A stretch of DNA of 22,150 nucleotides from an uncultured Eubacterium sp. (GCA_900547255.1 URGC01000034.1:1-22150), one strand, 5' to 3'; counted from the first letter of the stretch, positions 7,401-14,818 are shown. Translations and numbers: made by a program. Notes: a model not told the origin generated them from the sequence alone.

Positions 7401-8041
7401 TCTTTAGCTTTTTCTGACTGCTTTTCAAGTGGACCAACCTGTTTTTCTAATTCTGCAAGAATATCATTAACTCTTACAAGGTTGTCTCTTTCGCTCTCAA
7501 GCTTTTTAATTGAAGCAGCCTTTCTTCTCTTAAATTTAACAATACCGGCAGCCTCGTCAAACAGCTCTCGTCTCTCTTCCGGCTTACCGCTTAGAATTTT
7601 ATCAATCTGACCCTGTCCGATTATAGAATAACCTTCTTTACCGATACCTGTATCGTAGAAAAGCTCAGTTATGTCTTTGAGTCGGCAGCTATGTCCATTC
7701 ATCTGGTATTCACTTTCACCAGAACGGAAGACCTTACGTGTTACAGTTACCTCGTTGTAATCAACAGGAAGTGCGTGGTCTGCGTTATCAAATGTAATTG
7801 ATACATATGCAAAACCGACAGGCTTTCTTGTCTCTGTACCAGCAAATATTACATCCTCCATCTTGGAACCACGGAGCTGCTTGGCACTCTGCTCACCTAA
7901 AACCCAGCGGACAGCATCAGCTACATTACTTTTACCAGAACCATTAGGACCGACAATTCCTGTAATTCCATTGTGAAAGTCAAATACAATTTTATTAGCA
8001 AAGGATTTGAATCCTTGAACTTCAATACTTTTTAAATACAT
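4472..8041 (-). CDS. smc: Chromosome partition protein SMC
   Basis: The ATPase core of the SMC-ScpAB condensin complex, which organises and segregates the chromosome. The 1189 residues match the usual bacterial length. The N-terminal ATPase half has the Walker A motif GPNGSGKS (31-38). Two long coiled-coil arms rich in Glu, Lys, Asn and Ile (about 170-500 and 680-1020) flank a globular hinge (about 505-670, with GILGVIADII and GGSMTGG). The C-terminal half has the ABC signature LSGGEKA (from 1090) and Walker B FCLLDE (1114-1119). All ATPase motifs look intact. The start codon overlaps the rnc stop codon by one base (TAATG), so translation is probably coupled to rnc. Confidence 0.98.
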   Translation of the reverse strand: MYLKSIEVQGFKSFANKIVFDFHNGITGIVGPNGSGKSNVADAVRWVLGEQSAKQLRGSKMEDVIFAGTETRKPVGFAYVSITFDNADHALPVDYNEVTVTRKVFRSGESEYQMNGHSCRLKDITELFYDTGIGKEGYSIIGQGQIDKILSGKPEERRELFDEAAGIVKFKRRKAASIKKLESERDNLVRVNDILAELEKQVGPLEKQSEKAKEYLNLKADLKVRDVNAFLLESDQIRNSLKECEEKTAIADNDLNNANAEYESTKSEYESIEIQLNQINNEIDVANTLLNNTEVEKQRLDGVINVYAEQIKTIQANNIHYTGRLSDIDESINSKNTELSKLDSEKESLSENISQYEQQKAAAIEKHDSITAEIDDINHKIEEYNNKIIDVLNEKNKTAADNQKFQTMLEQQNIKKAELNSVIIKTKSDESAVNNTISSLNNSITDVDNRINGITDKITAINNDITTHKNNIAELTSLIDKEQTQYHREKSKLESLVAITERYDGYGNSIRKIMELKETNFGILGVIADIIKVEKRYETAIETALGGSIQNIVTDNENTAKELIAYLKQNKLGRATFLPITSVSGKNTLENEPCMKEQGVVGLACNLVRVDFEYANLAKYLLGRILVVDNIDNALVIARKYRHSLRIVTLEGEQLNPGGSMTGGAFKNASNLLGRRREIEELKVSVAAVSKSYNNHKADVTELRKEVASLREQLEQMNKDMREVQIEKNTLTMNLRQASDKKNEIAQSYTRITSQVAQIENEISEIEKNLNNASGNLASLDSINQESKNEINSLNESLTKKKEEESASSLAIEKIKMDFSSLLQKETFIEENRHRIESEIEELNSEKNEILEKMSGTNDDIESKNAEISDVKNKINIAADQINDCKNKIETLKAKRNEYNDSHKIFFDKREAIASRISDLDKEVYRLNSIKEKLDESLDLLTDYMWNEYELTYSYASELKDDRFDNLSSIKKEISSLKAKIRGLGDVNVNAIEEYKEVNERYQFLKTQHDDLIEAESSLVKIIDELDNGMRVQFQQKFEQIKVEFDKVFKELFGGGRGTIELVEGEDILESGIIIISQPPGKKLQNMMQLSGGEKALTAISLLFAIQNLAPSPFCLLDEIEAALDDSNVNRYANYLHKLTKHTQFIVITHRRGTMSAADRLYGITMQEKGVSALVSVDLIADDLEKEVK

Positions 8042-8760
8042 TACTTTTTACCTTTCGGATTAACGTCTATTCCTTTACCTTTCAGGTAAATCAGCGCATC
8101 AAAAGCAGCCTTCTGCTGGGCAGCTTTCTTAGTGTGTCCGCTGGCTGTTATACTGAATAAATCATTGCAGGAAGCTTTGACTGTAAATATCTTGTCATGC
8201 TCAGGGCCTGTCTCATCAAGAAGGTCATAAGCCACCTCAAGACCTCTTGCCTGGACAACTTCCTGAAGGATAGTCTTGCTATCAAAAAAGAGCTGCTTAT
8301 TTTCCAAATCATTAAGAATAAAATTATTGATAAACTCTTTCGCATTAGTAAAACCACCATCTAGGTAGATAGCTCCAATAAGGGCTTCACATGCATCAGA
8401 AACAATTGAATCACGCTTACGTCCACCGGTAAGGTCTTCTCCTTTTCCCAGCATGATAAAGTCTGGAAGATTAAATGCTCTTGCACATAATGCAAGTGTT
8501 GGTTCACATACTATGCTTGCACGCAGGCGTGTCATATCGCCCTCTGCCATATGCATATTATTATATATATAATCGCTTGATGTAAGCTCTAAAACTGCAT
8601 CGCCAAGAAATTCAAGGCGTTCATTGTCAGGAAGATTGTGCTTCTTTACTTCGTTGGCATATGAACTGTGTGTTAATGCATTTTTTAACAGGCTTATATT
8701 ATTGAACTTATAATTGATTGTCTTCTGCAACAAATCCAAATCTGTATTATGATTTGCCAT
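8041..8760 (-). CDS. rnc: Ribonuclease III
   Basis: A double-strand-specific endoribonuclease that processes rRNA precursors and some mRNAs and structured RNAs. The 239 residues consist of a catalytic domain with the signature ERLEFLGDAVLEL (47-59) and the second acidic motif SDACEALIGAIYLDGG (from 121, including metal ligands Asp122 and Glu125). A double-stranded RNA-binding domain follows (about 162-232) with the basic HTKKAAQQKAA helix (209-219). The length is typical. RBS AAGGAG precedes the ATG. It lies 59 bases downstream of acpP, behind a hairpin that may lower its expression relative to acpP, and it overlaps smc by one base. Confidence 0.97.
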   Translation of the reverse strand: MANHNTDLDLLQKTINYKFNNISLLKNALTHSSYANEVKKHNLPDNERLEFLGDAVLELTSSDYIYNNMHMAEGDMTRLRASIVCEPTLALCARAFNLPDFIMLGKGEDLTGGRKRDSIVSDACEALIGAIYLDGGFTNAKEFINNFILNDLENKQLFFDSKTILQEVVQARGLEVAYDLLDETGPEHDKIFTVKASCNDLFSITASGHTKKAAQQKAAFDALIYLKGKGIDVNPKGKK

Positions 8761-8785
8761 GTAATTCTCCTTATTAAATAATAAA

Positions 8786-8811
8786 TGGCTGTCTTATATT
8801 AAAGACAGCCA
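8786..8811 (-). terminator. Hairpin between acpP and rnc, partial terminator or attenuator
   Basis: A perfect 10-bp stem (8786-8795 with 8802-8811, core GGCTGTCTT) has a 6-base loop and is followed on the minus strand by TTTATTATTTAA. It lies directly after the acpP stop codon. The interrupted T tract suggests incomplete termination, which would let abundant acpP mRNA be made with less read-through into rnc-smc-ftsY. Confidence 0.65.
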
Positions 8812-8819
8812 AATCGTAA

Positions 8820-9047
8820 TTAAAGCGCTGACTTAATTTGTTCAACAGCATCTGATACAGTAACGATTTTATCAGTTGCATCATCAGGAATCTTGATATT
8901 GAATGTATCTTCAATTCCCATAACAATCTGTAATACATCTAATGAATCTGCACCAAGATCGTCTACAAATGTTGTGCTAGGCTCAATTTTAGATGGGTCA
9001 ATATTAAGAACACCTGCTATAATGCCCTGTAACTTTTCAAATTCCAT
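8820..9047 (-). CDS. acpP: Acyl carrier protein
   Basis: A small acidic protein that carries growing fatty acids as thioesters on a 4'-phosphopantetheine arm and delivers acyl chains to PlsX. The 75 residues are the usual size. The attachment motif LGADSLDVLQ is present with the modified serine at 35, followed by the acidic helix II that partner enzymes recognise. RBS AAAGGAG. It lies 33 bases after plsX, the standard plsX-acpP order, and is followed by a hairpin that probably sets its level apart from that of rnc. Confidence 0.97.
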   Translation of the reverse strand: MEFEKLQGIIAGVLNIDPSKIEPSTTFVDDLGADSLDVLQIVMGIEDTFNIKIPDDATDKIVTVSDAVEQIKSAL

Positions 9048-9080
9048 GAAATTAACTCCTTTCAGGTTATAAATTTATAT

Positions 9081-10082
9081 TTAAGACATAGATGCCTTAA
9101 TTTTATCATTAATATTCTGCTTCTTAAAGCGTACACACTGGAGACAAGAATTCTTAATTTCATTAGCCTTGGCACTTCCGTGGGCTTTTACAACAAGTCC
9201 GTTGATACCAATAAGAGGTGCTCCACCGTATTGTGTTGCATCAAGTGCCTTTAAGTCATTCTTTAAATCCTTCTTGATAAGGAGTGCTCCGATTTTAGTC
9301 TTTAAGCTTTTCATCATAGTCTGCTTAACAAGACCGATAAGTGTAGAGGCTGTACCCTCGTATAATTTGAGGATGACATTGCCGACAAATGCATCACATA
9401 CGATGACGTCAGCATATCCCTTTGGAATTTCGCGGGCTTCGATACTTCCGATAAAGTTGATATCACTGCACTCTTTTAATAATGGGTATGTCTCTTTTAC
9501 AAGATTATTGCCCTTTTCCTCTTCAAGTCCGATATTTACAATAGCAACTTTAGGATTCTTGATTCCTATTATATCTCTCATGTAGATAGAACCCATCTTT
9601 GCCCACTGGACAAGGAAGCTTGGTCTTGCATCGACATTGCCACCACTATCAACGAGAAGTGATACACCCTTAGATGTAGGGATAAGTGGTGCCATAGGTG
9701 GTCTTTCAACTCCGGGAATACGTCCGATAATAGTCTGACCGCCAACTATAATAGCTCCGGAACTTCCTGCTGATATGAACGCATCAGCTTCGCCGTTCTT
9801 TACAAGATACATAGCCTTTACAAGTGAAGATTCTTTCTTTCGTCTGACAGAAAGAACTGGTGGGTCACCTGTCTCTATTACCTCAGGTGCTTCTACAATC
9901 TCAACCCTTGTTTTGTCATATGTATATTTAGCTAATTCACCATTTATGCTGTCAGTCTTACCAACAAGATAAATGTATATGCTCGAATCTAATGATAAAG
10001 CTTCAATTGCCCCTTTGACAATCTCGCCGGGAGCATTATCGCCACCCATCGCATCAAGTGCAATTTTACAGAAATCTGCCAT
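9081..10082 (-). CDS. plsX: Phosphate acyltransferase PlsX
   Basis: Converts acyl-ACP and phosphate to acyl-phosphate, the donor that PlsY uses to begin phospholipid synthesis; a peripheral membrane enzyme. The 333-residue length is typical. The N-terminus contains LDAMGGDNAPGEIVKG (8-23), a family hallmark. GDPPVLSVRRK, SAGSSGAIIVGG and VCDAFVGNVILK are further conserved blocks. It is preceded by its own predicted promoter (10130-10158), which overlaps the end of the transglutaminase-like gene, and followed by acpP. RBS GAAAGGA. No recognisable FapR operator was seen upstream. Confidence 0.97.
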   Translation of the reverse strand: MADFCKIALDAMGGDNAPGEIVKGAIEALSLDSSIYIYLVGKTDSINGELAKYTYDKTRVEIVEAPEVIETGDPPVLSVRRKKESSLVKAMYLVKNGEADAFISAGSSGAIIVGGQTIIGRIPGVERPPMAPLIPTSKGVSLLVDSGGNVDARPSFLVQWAKMGSIYMRDIIGIKNPKVAIVNIGLEEEKGNNLVKETYPLLKECSDINFIGSIEAREIPKGYADVIVCDAFVGNVILKLYEGTASTLIGLVKQTMMKSLKTKIGALLIKKDLKNDLKALDATQYGGAPLIGINGLVVKAHGSAKANEIKNSCLQCVRFKKQNINDKIKASMS

Positions 10083-10129
10083 ATATATATCCTTTCATAA
10101 ACAACATTTAAAATTAAAAACCAATAACA

Positions 10130-10158
10130 AATATACTATATTAAGGCTTCAAAATCAA
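10130..10158 (-). promoter_or_regulatory. Predicted promoter of plsX-acpP
   Basis: On the minus strand, TTGATT (10153-10158) and TATATT (10130-10135) are separated by 17 bases. The -35 overlaps the stop codon of the upstream transglutaminase-like gene. The distance to the plsX ATG is about 48 bases from the -10. It would let the lipid cluster be transcribed independently of the surface protein gene. Confidence 0.6.
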
Positions 10159-11519
10159 GTTTTGCTGTTGTTATCCTGCTCTTTATTAACCTTTTTTGTC
10201 ACTATAATTGTTATTGTAAGTAACACGGCACATATTGCTGCTATTATAACAGCCTTTACGAGTGGATTAGATTCTTCCTCATCGGAATCATTATAATTCT
10301 GGACAGGTGTTGTTACTTCGGCGGCTGTTGTTGTAACAGGAACTGTAGTAGTTTCCTCCTCAGTAGTAGTCTCTTCTTCTGCAAGCTCCTCATCATCTAC
10401 ATCTGGAAGATTAATTGCTACATCTGTATTGATATTAGATGATTTGATGCTGTCGATAACGCCAGATACGAAATCACGTATATCAGATGTATCAACTCTC
10501 TCGGATGTTTCAATATTATCGATACCATAATTACCTGTATATCCATCATAAGATGTTGGACTTATAGGAAGTGTTGTGTGATTGACTCTCATATTAGTTC
10601 CATACAGGAAAAACTGCCATCTTACACCATCCGGGTCGGACATGTTAGTTACATCCACGAAATAATATGCACCATCTAAATATACTACATTGAGTGCATG
10701 TGTTGTATCTGTATAGATGTAGCTTTCTATACCTAAGTTTTCCATGCATAACTGGAAACATTCAGCATATGCGGCACACACGCCTTTGCCCCAGTATACA
10801 GCATGATATATGTCGCCAAATGTCTTACTGTAATCATAAGATATAGAATTGGCAAAATAATTAGCAACATTAAGAATCTTGTCATAATCGCTTCCAGAAT
10901 CAAACTGGGCTGCGATTTTCTCTAAAGATGATATGGCTGCATTATACTGCAGTTTAGTCATCCTTTTATCCCACTTCTCTATAACAACGCTGTAAAGATG
11001 TGTTCCTGAGTAAGTATCATTAATCTTATAGCTGGTTGACAGTCCCTGATGTGTGGCGTCCTTATAAGAACTGTAAGTGTGATAAGTTCCATGGATTCTG
11101 TTATCAAAGTCTGTTAATGGCTCACCCTCATAATATATATACTCCTCGCCCCAGTACACATCATTGTTCTTATATTTGTTAAGAAGTGCCTGTGCATCGC
11201 TTCGTGACATATAAGTGTAATCACTTATGTTAGTTGAGTTGCCATAGTATATATCCTGATTGTTACCAGAACCATAAGAGCCGCCAAGTATCTTATCAAT
11301 ATATGATGAAGATAAGCCGGCATTTTTAAGAGCATCAGCAGCCTGATTAAGGTCAGAATATGTATTGCCATTAATTGTGATAGCTGTTACATTGCCATCA
11401 GAATCTTTTTCAACACCAATACTTGCTGCCATAACATTATCAAGTACCGGTGGAAATATTGAAATTGATATAACTAATGCTGATATCACTGCGGATAATC
11501 TATATAATAACTTAGTCAT
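10155..11519 (-). CDS. Cell-surface transglutaminase-like protein, signal peptide and C-terminal membrane anchor
   Basis: The 454-residue product has a signal peptide (about 1-31) and a long extracytoplasmic region of unknown fold. This is followed by a transglutaminase-like core with a plausible Cys-His-Asp triad: Cys248 in GKGVCAAYAECF, His274 in TTHALNVV and Asp289 in YYFVDVTN. After it come a Glu/Thr-rich linker (about 373-400), a hydrophobic helix (about 420-441) and a basic cytoplasmic tail. In this superfamily such domains may be proteases, peptide cyclases or cross-linkers, so the reaction is not predictable; the placement says only that it acts outside the cell, tethered to the membrane. 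It has its own promoter within the rpmF terminator and RBS AAAGGAG. It separates rpmF from plsX, which are adjacent in many Firmicutes, so it looks like an insertion into a core cluster. No frameshift is seen. Confidence 0.85.
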   Translation of the reverse strand: MTKLLYRLSAVISALVISISIFPPVLDNVMAASIGVEKDSDGNVTAITINGNTYSDLNQAADALKNAGLSSSYIDKILGGSYGSGNNQDIYYGNSTNISDYTYMSRSDAQALLNKYKNNDVYWGEEYIYYEGEPLTDFDNRIHGTYHTYSSYKDATHQGLSTSYKINDTYSGTHLYSVVIEKWDKRMTKLQYNAAISSLEKIAAQFDSGSDYDKILNVANYFANSISYDYSKTFGDIYHAVYWGKGVCAAYAECFQLCMENLGIESYIYTDTTHALNVVYLDGAYYFVDVTNMSDPDGVRWQFFLYGTNMRVNHTTLPISPTSYDGYTGNYGIDNIETSERVDTSDIRDFVSGVIDSIKSSNINTDVAINLPDVDDEELAEEETTTEEETTTVPVTTTAAEVTTPVQNYNDSDEEESNPLVKAVIIAAICAVLLTITIIVTKKVNKEQDNNSKT

Positions 11520-11562
11520 ATAAAAACTCCTTTATGTTTAAACAAAGATAAAATTCCATATT

Positions 11563-11591
11563 ATTATATAATAAAAAAAGGCTTTTGTCTA
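11563..11591 (-). promoter_or_regulatory. Predicted promoter of the transglutaminase-like gene, overlapping the rpmF terminator
   Basis: On the minus strand, TAGACA (11586-11591) and TATAAT (11563-11568) are separated by 17 bases, 11 of 12 consensus matches. The -35 hexamer spans the loop and the descending arm of the rpmF terminator hairpin, and the T tract forms part of the spacer. Confidence 0.65.
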
Positions 11592-11604
11592 ATAGACAAA
11601 AGCC
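11573..11604 (-). terminator. Rho-independent terminator of yceD-rpmF
   Basis: A perfect 11-bp stem (11580-11590 with 11594-11604, GGCTTTTGTCT and its complement) has a 3-base loop and is followed on the minus strand by seven T. It lies 15 bases after the rpmF stop codon. Confidence 0.92.
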
Positions 11605-11619
11605 AACACAATCGACAAA

Positions 11620-11799
11620 TTAGTCAACTGTAACGATTTCTTTCTTATTATAAGAGCCACAAGACTTGCAAACTCTGTGAGGCATCATTAAAGCACCACA
11701 TTTGCTGCACTTTACAAGATTAGGAGCGCTCATTTTCCAATTAGCTCTTCTCTTGTCTCTTCTTGCCTTAGATGACTTATTCTTTGGACAAATTGACAT
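11620..11799 (-). CDS. rpmF: 50S ribosomal protein L32
   Basis: A small protein of the large ribosomal subunit. Reading the minus strand gives 59 residues starting MSICPKNKSSKARRD, with the basic N-terminal region and ARRDKRRANWK block of L32. A zinc ribbon follows, formed by two CxxC pairs (Cys31/Cys34 and Cys44/Cys47), so this is the zinc-binding form. A very strong RBS (AAGGAGGTG) lies at the end of yceD, and the ATG follows the yceD stop codon by 5 bases, indicating coupling. The YceD-L32 pairing is conserved in most bacteria. A strong terminator follows. Confidence 0.96.
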   Translation of the reverse strand: MSICPKNKSSKARRDKRRANWKMSAPNLVKCSKCGALMMPHRVCKSCGSYNKKEIVTVD

Positions 11800-11804
11800 T
11801 CCGG

Positions 11805-12326
11805 TTACACCTCCTTAAAATTGTTTAAAATATCTTTGAAAACAGACATTCTTGGATCCAGGACATCTCTGTCGCAACCACATTCGGCAACGTTAAGATT
11901 ATTACCACATACAGGACATAAGCCCTTGCAGTCATCTTTACATAATACTTTACCTGGTATGGAAACAAGTAATTCGCCGAAAATAAGTTTATCCACGTCG
12001 AGGTTGTATCCATCAATATAGTCTTTTTCTTCTTGTTCTTCATCCGGAACAGTTTTATTAAATTCAACTAAATCATTAACATCAAATTCAATAACTGTCT
12101 CAACAGGTTCAAGACACCTGTCACAAGGAATGCTGAGAGTAACTACTCCACTGCACTGAATATTAACTTTATTCTTCCCTGTCCTATGAGCGTTGATAAC
12201 GAATGAATCTTTGTGAATAATAGGATATATACATGAACCTGTATTCAATTCATCCATATCAATATGAGCTTCAAATGAATCATCTTCTTTTGAGCCGGAT
12301 AGAAGTTCTCTAAAATCAATCAGCAT
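11805..12326 (-). CDS. yceD: YceD family (DUF177) protein
   Basis: A member of the DUF177/YceD family, which is almost always encoded directly before rpmF and has been linked to 23S rRNA or large-subunit biogenesis; its molecular role is not settled. The chosen ATG gives 173 residues starting MLIDFRELLSG, with GGAG 7-8 bases upstream. An in-frame ATG 60 bases further upstream (12386) is rejected because it lies within a few bases of the expected transcription start of the perfect promoter at 12396-12424 and its extra residues do not resemble the family. The C-terminal half contains CDRCLE and the family motif CKGLCPVCGNNLN followed by CGCD, a cysteine cluster that may bind zinc. Confidence 0.9.
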   Translation of the reverse strand: MLIDFRELLSGSKEDDSFEAHIDMDELNTGSCIYPIIHKDSFVINAHRTGKNKVNIQCSGVVTLSIPCDRCLEPVETVIEFDVNDLVEFNKTVPDEEQEEKDYIDGYNLDVDKLIFGELLVSIPGKVLCKDDCKGLCPVCGNNLNVAECGCDRDVLDPRMSVFKDILNNFKEV

Positions 12327-12395
12327 AATTGTCTCCAATTGTACTAGTCGGTGAAAAGTCTGTACAAAAGCGCACAGCTTTACCACACTTCGAAT

Positions 12396-12424
12396 ATTAT
12401 ACGCATCTAATAATAGTTTGTCAA
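12396..12424 (-). promoter_or_regulatory. Perfect-consensus sigma-A promoter of yceD-rpmF
   Basis: On the minus strand, TTGACA (12419-12424) and TATAAT (12396-12401) are separated by exactly 17 bases, so all 12 consensus bases match. Transcription would start near 12389, giving a leader of about 60 bases before the yceD ATG at 12326. A strong constitutive promoter fits a ribosomal protein gene. Confidence 0.88.
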
Positions 12425-12475
12425 CTACATTTTGTTATTCTTGTTATATAAAATACTAAACCTGCTATAAAATAA

Positions 12476-12507
12476 CTAAAAGACTAAGAATTAACTTAGT
12501 CTTTTAG
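12476..12507. terminator. Rho-independent terminator of pta-ackA
   Basis: A perfect 13-bp stem (12476-12488 with 12495-12507, CTAAAAGACTAAG and its complement) has a 6-base loop. On the minus strand it is followed by TTATTTTAT. It lies 27 bases after the ackA stop codon and separates pta-ackA from the yceD promoter. Its AT-rich stem with TTTT in the arm makes it only moderately strong. Confidence 0.8.
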
Positions 12508-12533
12508 CATAAATCACATCTTTATAGTTAATA

Positions 12534-13733
12534 TTATTTAACTAATGCAAGAGTCTCTCTGGCAATTGCAAGTTCCTCGTTAGTTGGGATTACGCAAAGC
12601 TTAACCTTAGAATCAGATGTAGAGATAATACCCTCTTCTCCACAAGCCTTCTCGCTTGCAGCTTCATCAAGCTTAACACCAAGGTAACCAAGATACTTAA
12701 CAACCATTGGACGAAGCCAAGCAGCATTCTCACCAACACCAGCAGTAAATGTGATTGCATCAACACCATTCATAGCTGCTGTGTAAGCACCAATATACTT
12801 AGCTACTCTGTAAGCATATGCCTCAAGTGTAACCTTAGCAACTTCATTACCGTCATTAGCTGCGGCATTAAGATCTCTGAAATCGCTTGAGATTCCGCCT
12901 GACATACCAAGTACACCAGACTTCTTGTTAAGGATGTTGAGCATCTCGCTTATTGTAAGGTTCTCATGGTTGCATAAGAACTCTAAGATAGCTGGATCAA
13001 GGTCACCAGAACGTGTTCCCATGATAAGACCTTCAAGTGGTGTAAGACCCATAGATGTATCTACGCACTTACCACCGATTGAAGCTGATATAGAAGCACC
13101 ATTACCAAGGTGGCATACAATAACCTTAGCTGTTTTAGGATCAAGATTAGCAAATTTGATTGTCTCCTTAGATACAAAGCTGTGGCTTGTTCCGTGGAAG
13201 CCATATCTTCTGATACCATACTTCTCATAGTATTCACGAGGTATAGCATAGAGGTAAGCCTTAGGCTCCATAGTTCCACCAAATGCTGTATCCCATACAG
13301 CTACATTTGGCTTACCAGGCATTGTTGCCTCAACAGCCTCAATACCGATAAGGTTAGCTGGGTTATGTAAAGGACCAAGGTCGAAGCACTCTCTTACTAC
13401 CTTCTTAACATCCTCTGTAACGATACATGACTCGATATACTTCTCACCTGCGTGAAGTACTCTGTGTCCTACAGCAGCGATTTCATCTGTTGAGCTGATA
13501 ACACCGTGATCTGGGTCAACTAAAGCATCAAGAACTAACTTAACTGCAATGTTGTGATCCTTCATAGGTGTCTCAACTACATACTTATCCTTGCCTGTTG
13601 GCTTATGAGTAAGGATAGAGCCATCAATACCAATTCTTTCAACAAGACCTTTAGCGATAACGCTCTCATCATCCATGTTGATTAACTGATACTTTAATGA
13701 TGAACTACCGCAATTTAAAACTAAAATATTCAT
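12534..13733 (-). CDS. ackA: Acetate kinase
   Basis: Interconverts acetyl-phosphate + ADP and acetate + ATP, the energy-yielding step of acetate fermentation. The 399 residues have the ASKHA fold with the N-terminal LNCGSSSLKYQL. Catalytic residues known from the Methanosarcina thermophila enzyme fall at the same numbers: Asn7, Arg91 in GHRVLHAGEK, Asp148 in WDTAF and His180 in YGFHGTSH. The GTRSGDLDP block is also present. One oddity: the segment normally read as FDTAFHQTM is WDTAFGGTM here, so the usual Phe147 and His152 are Trp and Gly. The active site otherwise looks intact. It follows pta by 28 bases. RBS AAGGAG with a fairly long spacing of 11 bases. Confidence 0.97.
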   Translation of the reverse strand: MNILVLNCGSSSLKYQLINMDDESVIAKGLVERIGIDGSILTHKPTGKDKYVVETPMKDHNIAVKLVLDALVDPDHGVISSTDEIAAVGHRVLHAGEKYIESCIVTEDVKKVVRECFDLGPLHNPANLIGIEAVEATMPGKPNVAVWDTAFGGTMEPKAYLYAIPREYYEKYGIRRYGFHGTSHSFVSKETIKFANLDPKTAKVIVCHLGNGASISASIGGKCVDTSMGLTPLEGLIMGTRSGDLDPAILEFLCNHENLTISEMLNILNKKSGVLGMSGGISSDFRDLNAAANDGNEVAKVTLEAYAYRVAKYIGAYTAAMNGVDAITFTAGVGENAAWLRPMVVKYLGYLGVKLDEAASEKACGEEGIISTSDSKVKLCVIPTNEELAIARETLALVK

Positions 13734-13761
13734 TGTAAAATATACTCCTTAATAAAATTAA

Positions 13762-14763
13762 TTACTTAGCTGCATTCTGAGCCTGAACAGCAGTCATAGC
13801 TACAACGCCTACGATATCCTCTGCAAAACATCCTCTTGAAAGGTCGTTAACAGGCATAGAAAGTCCCTGAAGAACTGGACCATATGCGCCAGCCTTAGCA
13901 AGTCTCTGAACAAGCTTGTAACCGATATTACCAGCTTCAAGAGATGGGAATACTAATGTGTTAGCGTGACCAGCAACTTTGCTGTTAGGAGCCTTAAGAG
14001 CTGCAACTTCTGGAACGATAGCTGCATCTAACTGTAACTCGCCATCGATAGCGTACTCTGGGTACTTCTCATTAGCTGTCTTAACTGCATCTGCAACAAG
14101 TGTAACTCTGTCATGCTTAGCACTGCCGTAAGATGAGAATGAAAGCATAGCAACCTTAGGTTCAGCACCTACGAAGCTCTTAAATGACTCTGCTGATAAT
14201 GCTGCAACTTCTGCAAGCTTGTCTGAGTCAAGATCTGGATTAACTGCACAGTCAGCGAATACGAATAAACCGTTCTCACCGAATTCACAGTTAGGAACTT
14301 CCATAAGGAAGAAACCTGAAACTGAGCTGATGCCTGGCTTAGTCTTTAATAACTGAAGAGCTGGTCTGATTGTGTTACCTGTTGAGTGGCATGCACCAGA
14401 TACAGCACCATCTGCATCACCACACTTACACATAAGGCAAGCATAGTACATATAATCCTTCTCCATCATCTCTTTAGCTGATTCAGGAGTAACACCCTTC
14501 TTGCTTCTTAATTCCACGAACTTGTCAATATACTTCTGCTTATTAGGATCATTAAATGGGTCTACGATAGTAGCTCCTGTGATGTCATAACCCTGGCTGT
14601 TCTCCTTGATTTCATCAGGTGTACCGATAATAATAAGGTTTGCAATACCTTCCTTTAAGATTTTCTCAGCAGCAGCAAATGTTCTCTTATCCATAGACTC
14701 TGGTAAAACGATAGTCTTCTTATCTGCCTTTGCTCTTTCAATAATTTTGTCAATAAATGCCAT
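13762..14763 (-). CDS. pta: Phosphate acetyltransferase
   Basis: Converts acetyl-CoA + phosphate to acetyl-phosphate + CoA, feeding AckA. From the chosen ATG the product has 333 residues, the usual length of the short clostridial type without the N-terminal regulatory domains of the E. coli enzyme. It starts MAFIDKIIERAKADKKTIVL; the conserved block VSGACHSTGNTIRPALQ and the C-terminal segment KAGAYGPVLQGL are present. The ATG at 14763 is preceded at good distance by AAGGAGGAG. An upstream in-frame ATG at 14802 would place that RBS inside the gene and adds 13 residues unlike the family, so it is rejected. It has its own promoter in the region shared with tmcAL. Confidence 0.96.
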   Translation of the reverse strand: MAFIDKIIERAKADKKTIVLPESMDKRTFAAAEKILKEGIANLIIIGTPDEIKENSQGYDITGATIVDPFNDPNKQKYIDKFVELRSKKGVTPESAKEMMEKDYMYYACLMCKCGDADGAVSGACHSTGNTIRPALQLLKTKPGISSVSGFFLMEVPNCEFGENGLFVFADCAVNPDLDSDKLAEVAALSAESFKSFVGAEPKVAMLSFSSYGSAKHDRVTLVADAVKTANEKYPEYAIDGELQLDAAIVPEVAALKAPNSKVAGHANTLVFPSLEAGNIGYKLVQRLAKAGAYGPVLQGLSMPVNDLSRGCFAEDIVGVVAMTAVQAQNAAK

Positions 14764-14818
14764 GATTACTGACTCCTCCTTAAGATATTTTTTCCAGCAC
14801 AAGCCGAAATCTTAAATT

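Noticed and set aside
10083..10154. FapR operator upstream of plsX
   Set aside because: No inverted repeat resembling the known ATTAGTACCTAGTCTTAATT type site was found; the region is simply AT-rich with a promoter.
12327..12386. Longer yceD start at 12386
   Set aside because: It lies almost on the predicted transcription start of the perfect promoter, has no RBS, and the extra 20 residues do not look like the family; the ATG at 12326 has a good GGAG.
14764..14802. Longer pta start at 14802
   Set aside because: It would put the strong AAGGAGGAG site inside the coding region; the family begins at the ATG at 14763.
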